From assembly GCA_017454355.1 (NCBI GenBank), contig JAFTDD010000085.1, positions 1-54,304 of the forward strand: a stretch of DNA of 54,304 nucleotides, read 5' to 3'. This document shows positions 7,310 to 16,295 of the stretch, one piece after another (position 1 is the first letter of the stretch; each line of letters opens with the position of its first letter). Source of the stretch: Muribaculaceae bacterium (GTDB lineage: Bacteria > Bacteroidota > Bacteroidia > Bacteroidales > Muribaculaceae). The position numbers and the translations under genes were made by a program. A model generated the notes under the pieces. It did not search any database. It had not been told where the DNA came from and was given only the letters and a program-made list of their open reading frames with translations.

Positions 7310-9400
7310 TTATTGTTGGTTAGTTGACGGCGTGGCGGTGGGTGAGTCAACGGCCTGGCTGTCGGCCTTCTGTTCGGTTTTAGCCTCGATATATTGGACG
7401 CGCGGAATGGCAAACGAGCGCAGCCGCTCCACGATAACGTTCTTGATGGTTTTGATGTCGCGCAAGGTCACCGGCGCGTCGTCAAACATACCGTCAGCCT
7501 TCTGCGCGTCGATGATGCGCTCCACCATGTCGCGAATGGCCTTGTCGCTACTCTCGGGCAAACTCTTGAAGGCAGCCTCACAGGCATCGGCCATCATCAA
7601 AATGGCAGCCTCGCGCGTCTCGGGATTCGGGCCGGGATAGGTGTACGGCGCCGGGTCGACGGTCGTGCCGGGCTTGGCGTTATTGATGGCCTTGTTATAG
7701 AAGAATTTTGCCCGGCCGTGGCCGTGATGCTGCAGTATCATGTCGATAATCACCTTGGGCAGATTGGCGCCGCGCGCCAGTTTCACGCCCTCGGTGACGT
7801 GGCTGATGACAATGCTCGCGCTCTGCTCCGGCACCAGCGCGTCATGAGGATTGACACCGCGCTGATTCTCGGTAAAGAACGCGGGATTGTTAATCTTGCC
7901 GATGTCGTGATAGAGGGCACCGGCGCGCACGAGTTGGACGTTGGCGCCAACGGCGACCGCCGCCTCGCTGGCCAGCGTGGCCACCTGCAGCGAGTGCTGG
8001 AACGTGCCCTGGCACTTCTCGCTCAACTCGCGCATCAGCGGCGTGTTGATGTCGGTGAGTTCAACCAGCGTCGCCATGCTTGTAAAGCCAAACATACGCT
8101 CAATCACATAGATGGCCACATAAGAGAACGAGAGAGTAATGCAGTTAACTGCGAAATACTTGATAACGGTCAACTCAAAAATGTGGTTCTCGTTGCCGGT
8201 GAAGAAGCCCCGCGAGAAGAGAAGCGTCATATCAAAGCCGCGCATCATCGTCAACGCGATGTAAGCCAGCGTGTAACCGATAAAGGCGATGCCGGCACAA
8301 CGCACCAACTGCGAGCGGCGAGTGAGTTCCTGCATCGACACGATGGCCATCCAGCCGCCGATGAGTTGCGTGATGACATACTGGGAGCGGTCGCCTACCA
8401 CAAGCGACGTGGTGAGCACCAGAGTAATCAACGAGGCAAAGGCGGTGCGGCTGTCAAAGAAGACAGTCACCAAAATCGGCACCAACGCCAGCGGAATGAC
8501 GTAGCGGTAGTTGTGGGCATGGGTGATGGCATAGATTGCCAGCACAATGGCCAGGGCGAGCAACATCTGTAAGAAAATGTGACGCTTTGTCTCGCGCAAG
8601 AAGTTGGGCCGCATGGAAAAGAGATAGATGTTGAACATCAACATCAGCAGCACCACCATCAGCACCTTGCCAATCATCACCTGCCACCGTTTGGAGGCGA
8701 GTTGCTCAAAGTCGCTCCGCTTCTTGTGGTAATAAGAGACCAGCACATGATAGGTGACGGGGGTAATCACATCGTCATCCTCAACGATGACGTCGTTCTC
8801 TGACACCTGCTTGATGAACAAGGCGTTGTCAATTTCAGTCGCAAGCAACTGGCGGTTATTGACGGTGTCGATGGCCACATTAGGCTTGACCAGGGCCGCC
8901 GCCTGCTCGGGTTGCAGGTCAAAGGTTGAGGCCAGATGCTGGACCGCGGTGTGCCGGCTGACGAGCGTGGCGGCGTTCACCGGCTGATAGATACCGTCCT
9001 TACCCATAATCGACACGCGGGTAACCGAGTCGGCGGCAATGGCCGCGGCAAGGTTGTCATCGGCGATGCCGGCGGCATAGAGTTTGCGCAACGCTTCACT
9101 GACCGGCTTGGTCACATCGGGATGGGCTTTGAGAGTCTCGGTCATTGCGTCGGCATCAACCTTGGCCTTGGGCACAAAGGCTGCCGTCACCTGACGGCGA
9201 ATCGAGTCGGCCGCCTCGCCGGTGTAGGTCGCGTCAAACTGGCGGGTAGCCACCAACTGGCCGTAGTTCCACTTCTGCCCCACCGAGATGTCGTAGGCAT
9301 TGGTGAATGACATATCGGTCAAGCACAGCGTCGCCGTGATAATTGCGATGGCGGCAACCATCACCGCAATGGGTGTCCAAATGCTCTTGTCATATTTCAT
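7310..9400 (-). CDS. pgpH: 7TMR-HD family HDIG phosphodiesterase (PgpH-like)
   Basis: The protein has 696 residues. An N-terminal membrane anchor (IWTPIAVMVAAIAIITAT, about 8-26) is followed by an extracytoplasmic 7TMR-HDED region (about 35-230), a block of seven hydrophobic segments (about 240-445) and a cytosolic HD domain with ALYHDIGKINNPAFF at about 493-507, ISHVTEGV and ILQHHGHG. This matches YqfF/PgpH, which hydrolyse cyclic di-AMP. The C-terminus is a Gln/Ala/Thr-rich tail. It lies 68 bp downstream of rel on the same strand, so it is probably cotranscribed. The family assignment is firm; the exact nucleotide substrate is inferred from family knowledge. Confidence 0.9.
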   Translation of the reverse strand: MKYDKSIWTPIAVMVAAIAIITATLCLTDMSFTNAYDISVGQKWNYGQLVATRQFDATYTGEAADSIRRQVTAAFVPKAKVDADAMTETLKAHPDVTKPVSEALRKLYAAGIADDNLAAAIAADSVTRVSIMGKDGIYQPVNAATLVSRHTAVQHLASTFDLQPEQAAALVKPNVAIDTVNNRQLLATEIDNALFIKQVSENDVIVEDDDVITPVTYHVLVSYYHKKRSDFEQLASKRWQVMIGKVLMVVLLMLMFNIYLFSMRPNFLRETKRHIFLQMLLALAIVLAIYAITHAHNYRYVIPLALVPILVTVFFDSRTAFASLITLVLTTSLVVGDRSQYVITQLIGGWMAIVSMQELTRRSQLVRCAGIAFIGYTLAYIALTMMRGFDMTLLFSRGFFTGNENHIFELTVIKYFAVNCITLSFSYVAIYVIERMFGFTSMATLVELTDINTPLMRELSEKCQGTFQHSLQVATLASEAAVAVGANVQLVRAGALYHDIGKINNPAFFTENQRGVNPHDALVPEQSASIVISHVTEGVKLARGANLPKVIIDMILQHHGHGRAKFFYNKAINNAKPGTTVDPAPYTYPGPNPETREAAILMMADACEAAFKSLPESSDKAIRDMVERIIDAQKADGMFDDAPVTLRDIKTIKNVIVERLRSFAIPRVQYIEAKTEQKADSQAVDSPTATPSTNQQ

Positions 9401-9468
9401 TGTTGCTTATCGCTTTTCGTTTTTTCGTTTTTTCGATTGCTCGAGCAGTCAAATTATTATGGATTCTT

Positions 9469-11706
9469 TTAGGAGACGCGCGCGGCCATGTTGACGCCCT
9501 TGATGGAACGCAGGCGGCGACACATGTCGGTGAGGATGGTGGCATCGGCGATGAGCACGTCCAAGTCACAGTGGAACACGCCATCGTAGGCCTCGATATT
9601 GAGGCGGCGCATATCAAGCACCATCGTCGTGGAAATCACCGAGATGATTTCCAGCAGCACGCCTTGGCGGTCGATACCCTCGACGCGCACCGACGCCGGC
9701 AGCCTCACGGTCGTCGTCTCGTCCCACCGCGTCTGCACCAACAACGGACCGTGCGTGGCCTTGAGGCGCGCCACCCGCGGGCAGTCCATCTTGTGAACCA
9801 CAACGCGGTTGCCGTCAATGACAAAGCCCACCACATCGTCGCCCGGAATGGGCTTGCAGCAGTCGCTCAACTCATAGTTGGGTTTACCGTCCACCAGCCG
9901 CAGGTCATACACCTTCTTCAAGTCCACCTGGCCATCGGCGGCAGGCTGCTCGGTAGGTGCCGCATCGGCGGTTTTGAGACGTAACTTATCGCGCAGGAAG
10001 CCGAGCAGTGTACCGTTCTTTTTCCGGCGCAAACGTTGCAGGGTCAACTCGCCCAACACGACCTCACCGGAACCGATCATACGGTAGAGGTCGTCCTTGC
10101 TGGCGGCGTGATACAAGGCTATCACCTTGATCATCGCGTCGTTGGACGGCTCGATATTGTTGTCGGCAAGGAAACGTTTATACATCTCCTCGCCACGGTG
10201 GACCACCTGGCGGCGAGAGTGACGCAACGCCTGCCGCAGGCGTGCCTGCCCCACTGCGGTGACGAGCATCGACTCCCACTCGGGCTGCGGCACCTGCGAC
10301 CGCGAGGTGAGCACCTCCACCTGGTCGCCGCTGGCCAACTGCTGGCTTAACGGCACCAACTGGCGGTTGACCTTGCCGGCAATGCAATGCGCGCCAAGTT
10401 CACTGTGGAGTGTGAACGCGAAGTCGAGCACCGTAGCCCCGGGGGGCATATTGAACAGGTCGCCCTTGGGAGAGAATACCACGATGGCGTTGCTGAACAA
10501 ATCCAACTTGATGGTGTCGAGCATATCCATCGCCGTGGGGCCGGGCTGCTTGAGAATATCCTGGATGGTGCGCAGCCAGGCCGTCAGGCCGCTGTCCTCG
10601 TCCTCGCCAATCTTATACTTCCAATGCGCCGCCAGGCCACGCTCGGCGATGTCGTCCATACGCCGACTGCGTATCTGCACCTCCACCCATGTGCCATGCG
10701 AACCCATCACTGTGATGTGCAGCGCGCGGTAGCCGTTGGGCTTGGGCGTGCTCAGCCAGTCGCGGGTGCGGCTGGGATGCAGTTTATAGAGGTCGGTAAT
10801 CTCACTGTAGATATCCATGCAGCGACGCTTCTCGAGGCTCTCGTCGTCACACTCAAACACGATGCGCGCCGCATACAGGTCATACACCTCCTCAAACGGC
10901 ACATGCTTCGTCTCCATCTTCTTCCAGATGGAATAACACGACTTGACGCGCGCCTTGAACTCATACTGCAACCCCATGCGGTCGAGGCGCTCGCGGATAG
11001 GAGCAGCAAACTCCTCAAAGAACGTGTTACGACTCGCCTCGCTAGTTGCGATCTTGCGCTTTAACGTCTCGAATGTTTCCGGGTGGTTATACTTGAAACT
11101 AAGGTCCTCAAGTTCGGTCTTGATGGCAAACAGGCCCAAACGGTGGGCAAGTGGGGCGTAAATATACAGTGTCTCGCCGGCAATCTTGTATTGCTTGGCC
11201 GGTGGCATGCTCTGCAACGTGCGCATGTTGTGCAGGCGGTCGGCCATCTTGATGAGCACCACACGGATGTCGTTTCCCATCGTCAGCAGCAACTTGCGGA
11301 AGTTCTCGGCCTGAGCCGAGGCGCCGTCACCAAAGATGCCGCCCGAAATCTTTGTCAAGCCGTCTACAATCTCGGCAATCTTGTCGCCAAAGAGATGGCG
11401 GATGTCTTCCACCGTATAGTCTGTGTCCTCTACAACATCATGCAGCAAAGCCGAGCAGATGGACGTTGAGCCAAGGCCCATCTCAACGCTGACGATGGTG
11501 GCCACGGCGATGGGGTGCAGAATATATGGTTCGCCACTGCGACGGCGGACACCCTTGTGGGCCTCGCGAGCAAAGTTATAAGCCTTCTCAATAATCTCGA
11601 CCTTGCGGCGGTGATTGCTATTGAGGTAACTGTCGAGCAGCACCTTATAGGCATCGGTGATTACCTGCTCGTCGTTCTGCGGATTGTAGGGCTGCTGGGA
11701 TGTCAT
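9469..11706 (-). CDS. rel: Bifunctional (p)ppGpp synthetase/hydrolase (Rel/SpoT)
   Basis: The protein has 745 residues with the full long-RSH layout: HD hydrolase with His64 and HDVVED (His89-Asp90...Glu93-Asp94), RelA/SpoT synthetase (YDLYAARIVFE; GYRALHITVMG; the catalytic region WVEVQIRSRRMDDIAERGLA), TGS domain (VVFSPKGDLFNMPPGATVLD), and a C-terminal ACT domain (LPASVRVEGIDRQGVLLEII). Both HDxxED and the synthetase EVQIR motif are intact, so synthesis and hydrolysis of (p)ppGpp are both expected. The ATG overlaps the stop of an upstream small reading frame as ATGA, suggesting translational coupling. pgpH follows. Confidence 0.95.
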   Translation of the reverse strand: MTSQQPYNPQNDEQVITDAYKVLLDSYLNSNHRRKVEIIEKAYNFAREAHKGVRRRSGEPYILHPIAVATIVSVEMGLGSTSICSALLHDVVEDTDYTVEDIRHLFGDKIAEIVDGLTKISGGIFGDGASAQAENFRKLLLTMGNDIRVVLIKMADRLHNMRTLQSMPPAKQYKIAGETLYIYAPLAHRLGLFAIKTELEDLSFKYNHPETFETLKRKIATSEASRNTFFEEFAAPIRERLDRMGLQYEFKARVKSCYSIWKKMETKHVPFEEVYDLYAARIVFECDDESLEKRRCMDIYSEITDLYKLHPSRTRDWLSTPKPNGYRALHITVMGSHGTWVEVQIRSRRMDDIAERGLAAHWKYKIGEDEDSGLTAWLRTIQDILKQPGPTAMDMLDTIKLDLFSNAIVVFSPKGDLFNMPPGATVLDFAFTLHSELGAHCIAGKVNRQLVPLSQQLASGDQVEVLTSRSQVPQPEWESMLVTAVGQARLRQALRHSRRQVVHRGEEMYKRFLADNNIEPSNDAMIKVIALYHAASKDDLYRMIGSGEVVLGELTLQRLRRKKNGTLLGFLRDKLRLKTADAAPTEQPAADGQVDLKKVYDLRLVDGKPNYELSDCCKPIPGDDVVGFVIDGNRVVVHKMDCPRVARLKATHGPLLVQTRWDETTTVRLPASVRVEGIDRQGVLLEIISVISTTMVLDMRRLNIEAYDGVFHCDLDVLIADATILTDMCRRLRSIKGVNMAARVS

Positions 11707-11915
11707 CGCAGTGAACGTTTAATGTTTTGCACACAATTCCCACCGTTTATGAGAGAGTTGAGGGAGGATTTGGAATTTTGATGCCTCACGCGCTTGAAAC
11801 CGCGCAACACGTCCACGCGCAGCAACTTCATCAGCCGTGCCACCCAAGAGGGGGCCACGGCCGCTGTCGATGCCCGCTTGGCACCGACTCTATCAGGGTT
11901 ATTAATAGTTGCCAT
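11703..11915 (-). CDS. Possible small basic protein in the rel leader
   Basis: The 70-residue frame starts MATINNPDRVGAKRAS at 11915, about 19 bases after the expected start of transcription of a consensus promoter, and ends in an ATGA overlap with rel. It is rich in Arg/Lys (MKLLRVDVLRGFKRVRHQ) and matches no family I know. Position, ATG and overlap argue for a real leader gene; the low-complexity C-terminal half argues caution. It could regulate rel translation through coupling. Confidence 0.45.
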   Translation of the reverse strand: MATINNPDRVGAKRASTAAVAPSWVARLMKLLRVDVLRGFKRVRHQNSKSSLNSLINGGNCVQNIKRSLR

Positions 11916-11940
11916 AACCTTAAAACTTTCTACCAAATTA

Positions 11941-11969
11941 CAAATTTACTACAATTTCCTGACATGCAA
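11941..11969 (-). promoter_or_regulatory. Promoter for the small ORF-rel-pgpH unit
   Basis: On the minus strand, TTG (11969-11967), 18 bp spacer, TAAATTTG (11948-11941). The spacer is one base shorter than consensus. Confidence 0.5.
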
Positions 11970-12029
11970 AAATCTTGCCACTTTTTTAACAAAAAAAAGA
12001 CATGAGAACATGAGAACATGAGCCAAAAT

Positions 12030-12094
12030 CCGCAACCTTGAATATGCTCACGGAAATTTCCGAAAATTCTCGAGAGATAAATATCGAGTTGCGG
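12030..12094. repeat. Short intergenic element bounded by CCGCAAC/GTTGCGG
   Basis: It starts CCGCAACCTTGAATATGC and ends GAGAGATAAATATCGAGTTGCGG in shortened form (arms CCGCAAC 12030-12036, GTTGCGG 12088-12094), with GGAAATTTCC in the middle. The first 23 bases are identical to those at 31717, and the tail recurs at 20253 and 31873. Preceded by two ATGAGAAC repeats (from 12003). Confidence 0.85.
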
Positions 12095-12134
12095 AATTAA
12101 GGAAGAGTATTTATCAAGCAATAAGTCAAGAAAA

Positions 12135-12165
12135 TGTAGTGGACACAATAAATTGTGTCCCTACA
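12135..12165. repeat. TGTAGGG-type palindrome, GGACACAAT core
   Basis: A 31-base near-perfect palindrome: TGTAGTGGACACAAT, centre AA, ATTGTGTCCCTACA. Two more copies lie at 54126-54197. Confidence 0.9.
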
Positions 12166-12234
12166 AAACGCTGATACTCAAATTTCCTACGTGACGGAAA
12201 TCGGGAAATAATCTCCTGTTCTCCCTAAAAATTC

Positions 12235-12283
12235 TTGTTCTCTTGTCTAAAATTCATGGATAATTTATGGTAATTCATGTTAA
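12235..12283. repeat. Intergenic AT-rich element, TTCATGGATAATT type
   Basis: Reads TTGTTCTCTTGTCTAAAATT then CATGGATAATTTATGGTAAT and TCATGTTAA. Closely similar copies occur in inverse orientation at 15193-15243 and as paired inverted copies at 46863-46958 and 53838-53945. The remainder of 11970-12292 shows no gene. Confidence 0.75.
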
Positions 12284-12292
12284 ATAAAGCAG

Positions 12293-14272
12293 TTACTTTT
12301 TGGAGGCTTTGGCCTTGCGCTTGAGGTCGTTCTCTTTCGCGACATTCTCGCCGGGCTTGGACTTGCGGGAGCCGTGGAAACTCAGGTCGGGCGAAACTTT
12401 CAATTTGTGAAGGTTATCGGTGTCGGTAAACGTGAACGAGCAGCCAACGTCCATAAAACGACGTGGAGCGACAAGCGAACCCGTCGCCGTCACACCGTCA
12501 CTCTCCATGTGAACGTCCACATTGCTCACGCTCAAGATTTTGTATGCAGCCTTGTCAACGTGGGCCGTCACCTCGCCAATGGGCAGTTTGCCGCCGCGAC
12601 CGCGACGGATGGCGGCGGTGCGCTCACCGGAGATATCAAACTTGAAGTCGGCCGACAGTCCCGCGTCGCCGATTTCCGGCATGCCGAGCACCTGCCCGAC
12701 TTCGATTGACGGCGCCTTGATGTTCCCGAACATATATTTGTTCAGCCCGTCGACGGTCATGTTAAAGTCCACATTGCCGTGACGGGTGAGCACGCGACCG
12801 CCAAAGGTCTCGCGCTTCCAAAAGACGTCGAGCGCGCCGATGTAGTGGATAGCGCCCAAATTGCGCAACTGCGTCATCATGAAACGCTTGAACGGGAACT
12901 GCTTCAAGATCTTCTCAACCGCTGCCGTCTGCGCCGTCATACTGCTGATGTCGTAGTGGACTCGCAACTGGTGAGAGTCGTGGGTCGCCAGGCCCCACAC
13001 CGCCCCGCCGGCGTGCAACAGGAACTGCTTGTCGGCCGTGTTGACAACCACGTTCGCGAAGTTAATGCGGTCGTTATCACCGCTCATCACCGTGCTCACA
13101 TATAGCGGCAGCGTGAACCCCTTGAGAATCGGGGCAAACGGCCGCGAGATGTCTTTGAGGATAGCCTTGACGGTGATAGTTGACGTCTGATAACCCAGTT
13201 TGGCGCCGGTCTCGCTATCGGGCAGCGTAAACACGCCGCGACCGACGTTCACCTCGGTGTCGCCCTGGCGGACATAAATGTCGGTCGCCGTCACACGGCG
13301 AGGCGTGGCCGCCACCGTGCAGCGCACCTCGCGCAGGTCGATGCCGGTCACCGTGTCGCGCGCCTCGAGGTGCTCGAGCACGGCGTGGACGCTATCGGCC
13401 GCGGCGTGGTCGATTATCATCCGCAGTGAGGCTGTCAGGTCCAGATGGTCAACGTCAAAGAAGCCGCGGTGAGGCTTACCGGCATTCTTGCGAGGCCGGT
13501 GGTTGTTGGTGACGAAGCGCACTCCGTCGAGATCCAACTTGCCGTCATCAAGGTGAATCGTGCCCACGGCAACGCTGCGGTCAACGATAATACCCTTGCG
13601 GTTGACACGCGCCCAACTGTAGCCCAGTTCCTCACCGCGCAGCGTGGGCAAGTCAGTACCATGCAGGCGGCAGTCCAACTTGCCGAGCCACAGCGAGTCG
13701 GCATTATAAAACACCTTGACGCGCTCCAACTTCACGCGGTCCACGTCCACAGTGAACTTTGTGCCGCCGGTGTCCTCTTCGCCGGGCTTTAGGGCATCAA
13801 CAAGGAATTGGTAGTTGGCTACCGAATCGCTGTCAGAGCGCACAACCCGGGCGTTGACGTCGGTGAGAATGGCGTCGGTCACTCGCACCTCGCCGTCCAT
13901 CAGGCGCCGCACGTCAACATCGGCCCGCAACTCGCCGGCCTGCAGCAGTTGCCTGCCCTGCAGGTCGTCAATGGCAAGCCCGTGCAGACACACGTCCTGC
14001 GTCAACAGGTCGATGCTCACCTTCTCAAGCGCCACATGCGTGCCCAGTTTGTCGCTCAGCACCGTCAGCGCGCGACCCATCAGCCAGTTCTGCACCGGAC
14101 TGCAGTTAAGCAGCAACGCCGCCACGATCAGCAACACCGCAATCGAGCCGACGGTCCAAGCACCCACCTTTAGACAGCGCTTCAAGATCCTCCCCCACTC
14201 CGAGCGGCCAGGCCAAGGCCAGGCCCTACAAGGAGGGGGTGCTTGAGTATTATCTGTATTCTTTTCAGACAT
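12293..14272 (-). CDS. AsmA-like / TamB N-terminus-like inner-membrane-anchored protein
   Basis: The protein has 659 residues from ATG at 14272. After a short cytosolic N-terminus there is one membrane anchor (VGAWTVGSIAVLLIVAALLL, about 35-55), then the AsmA/TamB-like opening (NCSPVQNWLMGRALTVLSDKLGTHVALEKVSIDL...LHGLAIDD in outline) and long beta-rich repeats. This layout fits periplasmic AsmA-like bridge proteins linked to outer-membrane lipid homeostasis. It ends in a Lys-rich tail (KENDLKRKAKASKK). Residues about 11-20 (PCRAWPWPGR) are encoded by a dispersed DNA repeat (14205-14230), so the extreme N-terminus is repeat-derived. The gene is divergent from the phosphoesterase at 14378. Confidence 0.75.
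   Translation of the reverse strand: MSEKNTDNTQAPPPCRAWPWPGRSEWGRILKRCLKVGAWTVGSIAVLLIVAALLLNCSPVQNWLMGRALTVLSDKLGTHVALEKVSIDLLTQDVCLHGLAIDDLQGRQLLQAGELRADVDVRRLMDGEVRVTDAILTDVNARVVRSDSDSVANYQFLVDALKPGEEDTGGTKFTVDVDRVKLERVKVFYNADSLWLGKLDCRLHGTDLPTLRGEELGYSWARVNRKGIIVDRSVAVGTIHLDDGKLDLDGVRFVTNNHRPRKNAGKPHRGFFDVDHLDLTASLRMIIDHAAADSVHAVLEHLEARDTVTGIDLREVRCTVAATPRRVTATDIYVRQGDTEVNVGRGVFTLPDSETGAKLGYQTSTITVKAILKDISRPFAPILKGFTLPLYVSTVMSGDNDRINFANVVVNTADKQFLLHAGGAVWGLATHDSHQLRVHYDISSMTAQTAAVEKILKQFPFKRFMMTQLRNLGAIHYIGALDVFWKRETFGGRVLTRHGNVDFNMTVDGLNKYMFGNIKAPSIEVGQVLGMPEIGDAGLSADFKFDISGERTAAIRRGRGGKLPIGEVTAHVDKAAYKILSVSNVDVHMESDGVTATGSLVAPRRFMDVGCSFTFTDTDNLHKLKVSPDLSFHGSRKSKPGENVAKENDLKRKAKASKK
14205..14230 (-). 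repeat. TGTAGGG-type element with GGCCTGGCC core, inside the AsmA-like CDS
   Basis: A 26-base unit reads, on the minus strand, TGTAGGGCCTGGCC then TTGGCCTGGCCG. It is identical to 46761-46786 and near-identical to copies at 24235, 41495 and (inverse) 48301. Here it is translated in frame. Confidence 0.95.
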
Positions 14273-14377
14273 GAAAATTACAAATTGATGAATGAGACCA
14301 CAAAAATACAAAAATTAGTGCGAATATTCTGCCATAAATTTGTAATTTTGTGGTTTGAATTGTAACTATGCTTTCTG

Positions 14378-15172
14378 ATGAGCGACCTCAAGATACAATA
14401 TGCGAGCGACCTGCACCTGGAAATGAGCGGTTGTAGTGCCTATATGCATGAGCACCCTCTCGTGCCGTCGGCTCCGGTGCTGCTGCTCGCCGGCGACATC
14501 CACGTCATCGGCTCGCCTTTCTTTGCCGGTCACCGGTTTTGGGATTGGTGTGCCGATAACTTCGAGCGCACCGTCATCGTGCCGGGCAACCACGAGTACT
14601 ACGGCGGCGAGCCGGCTGTCGACGACACCGTCAACGCCCCCGGCGGCTGGCGGTTGGACGTGCGCGACAACGTCACCTACGTCAACAACCGCGCCGTCAC
14701 GTTGCCTGACCTCGACCTCACCGTGCTGGCCACAACCCTGTGGAGCCCCGTTGACCCACTAAACGAGATGGCCGTCAACACCCGTATGAACGACTGCCGC
14801 CTTATCCGCTACGGCGACGGCATCCTCAAGGCCTCCGGTATGACGGCAATGCACCGCCGTTGCCTTGACTGGCTCGGCAAGGCTCTCAACGACTGCCACA
14901 CCGGCCACAAAGTGGTGCTCACCCACCACTGCCCCGCCATCATCGAGGATCCTCGCTATGGCACCAATAACCTCTCGAGCGCCTTTGTCATGCCACTCGA
15001 GCATTTTGTGGAAAGCAGCGGCGCCGACGCGTGGGTCTTCGGCCACACCCACTACAACGCCGGCCGCGGCCGGCGTCTGGGCTCAACCACCCTGCTGGTC
15101 AACCAACTCGGCTACGCCCCGGACGACGTCTGCCCCGACTTCGACCCCGCCGCCACCTTCACCCTGCCATAA
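14378..15172 (+). CDS. Cytosolic metallophosphoesterase
   Basis: The 264-residue protein has no signal peptide. Calcineurin-like motifs are complete: D-x-H (SDLHLEMS, about 11-13), GD (LAGDIHVIG, about 37-41), GNHEYY (about 69-74), HHCP (about 185) and GHTH (FGHTHYNAG, about 221-224). GNHE replaces GNHD, as in many intracellular members. The substrate is unknown. It is divergent from the AsmA-like gene; a TAATTTTG -7-like box lies at 14343-14350 just upstream, without a matching TTG. Confidence 0.85.
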   Translation: MSDLKIQYASDLHLEMSGCSAYMHEHPLVPSAPVLLLAGDIHVIGSPFFAGHRFWDWCADNFERTVIVPGNHEYYGGEPAVDDTVNAPGGWRLDVRDNVTYVNNRAVTLPDLDLTVLATTLWSPVDPLNEMAVNTRMNDCRLIRYGDGILKASGMTAMHRRCLDWLGKALNDCHTGHKVVLTHHCPAIIEDPRYGTNNLSSAFVMPLEHFVESSGADAWVFGHTHYNAGRGRRLGSTTLLVNQLGYAPDDVCPDFDPAATFTLP

Positions 15173-15192
15173 ACAAAGTCTTCAGCACTTTT

Positions 15193-15243
15193 TTAACATG
15201 AATTATCATAAATTATCCATTAAATTTTAGACAATAGAACCTG
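15193..15243 (-). repeat. Inverse copy of the TTCATGGATAATT intergenic element
   Basis: Reads TTAACATGAATTATCATAAA, TTATCCATTAAATTTTAGAC, AATAGAAC: the reverse complement of the element at 12235-12283 with scattered differences. It sits between the phosphoesterase stop and the restriction-modification island. Confidence 0.7.
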
Positions 15244-15290
15244 AGAATAAAAATCATTAACTTCGTAATTTAAATTATATTCAATATCTG

Positions 15291-16295
15291 ATGAGATATT
15301 TGGGAGGAAAGGGCAAAATGACACAACATATCGTCAAAGCAATTGATGATTGTTGTCGCGGTGTCGAGAGCATTCTTGATGTTTTCGGTGGCTCAGGCAT
15401 TGTATCTCAAGCATTCAAACAACGGGGACTGAGAGTCATCAGCAACGACTGCCTGTATTTCAGTTACTGCTTGCTGCGAGGCATCACGGCCTTGAATCAC
15501 GCTCCTTCCAATCACTCCCAACTTCTCAAACAACTCAACGACATTGACTGCACCAATTTGCGCGAACTTCCTTTCATCGCAGAAAATTATAGCCCGAACG
15601 ACGGCATCGGGCGCATGTTTTTTACCCATCAGAATGCGCTTAAGATGGATGCCGTCAGGCAACAAATTGAGCAATGGAAGACCATAGGTGCTATTGATGA
15701 AGACACTTACTATTACCTCTTGGCATCATTAATCTCGGCAATCCCGTTTGTCGCGAATATCACCGGAACCTATGCCGCATATCTCAAATATTGGGATAAA
15801 AGAGCCCACAAAGCGTTGACTTTGCTTCCTTGCGATGTTATTGATAATGGCAAAGAGAATATAGCGATGAATGTTGACTTTGCCGAAGTGTTGAAGACGC
15901 CAACAGACATTGTCTACGCCGACCCTCCCTACAACTCACGCGACTACCTTTCCAATTACCATTTGCTGGAAACAATCGCTTTATATGATAATCCGGAAAT
16001 CAAAGGCACCTCCGGAGTTAGGGTTCAAAGAAGAGAGAAAAGCGTTTTCTGCTCAAAGCGATATGTTGAATCTGCTTTTGAAACACTGATTAATTCGTGC
16101 AGTTCACATTATGTCATCATCAGTTATAATAACGAGGGGCTGATGGATAGCAACCGCTTGGCCGATATGTGCCGCGACTACGCATTGCCCGGCACATTCG
16201 TTTTAAGAGAATTTGATTACCGACGTTACAAAAACAAAATTCCCAATAACAATGCTGGACTCAGGGAACAACTCTTCATTTTTGAGAAAAGATAG
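15291..16295 (+). CDS. FokI-type adenine methyltransferase, first half (M1)
   Basis: The 334-residue D12-class N6-adenine methylase has MRYLGGKGKM at the start, the SAM motif ILDVFGGSGIVS (about 28-39) and the catalytic DPPY (YADPPYNSRDYLSNYHLLET, about 210). The order and the stretches NISGTYAAYLKHWDKRA-like (here NITGTYAAYLKYWDKRAHK), SNYHLLETIALYDNPEI and LREQLFIF match what I recall of the N-terminal half of M.FokI. It should methylate one strand of an asymmetric target. The gene overlaps the next methylase by 44 bp in the +1 frame. The segment is AT-richer than its neighbours, as expected for an acquired island. Confidence 0.88.
   Translation: MRYLGGKGKMTQHIVKAIDDCCRGVESILDVFGGSGIVSQAFKQRGLRVISNDCLYFSYCLLRGITALNHAPSNHSQLLKQLNDIDCTNLRELPFIAENYSPNDGIGRMFFTHQNALKMDAVRQQIEQWKTIGAIDEDTYYYLLASLISAIPFVANITGTYAAYLKYWDKRAHKALTLLPCDVIDNGKENIAMNVDFAEVLKTPTDIVYADPPYNSRDYLSNYHLLETIALYDNPEIKGTSGVRVQRREKSVFCSKRYVESAFETLINSCSSHYVIISYNNEGLMDSNRLADMCRDYALPGTFVLREFDYRRYKNKIPNNNAGLREQLFIFEKR

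Noticed and set aside
11727-12005. Plus-strand frame of 92 codons across the rel leader
   Set aside because: It runs antisense to the promoter and leader of rel, lacks a family and ends in A/T-rich DNA.
16213-16251. TTG start at 16213 for the second FokI-type methylase
   Set aside because: It would add 13 residues encoded entirely within the first methylase and not present in the family; ATG 16252 is more likely.
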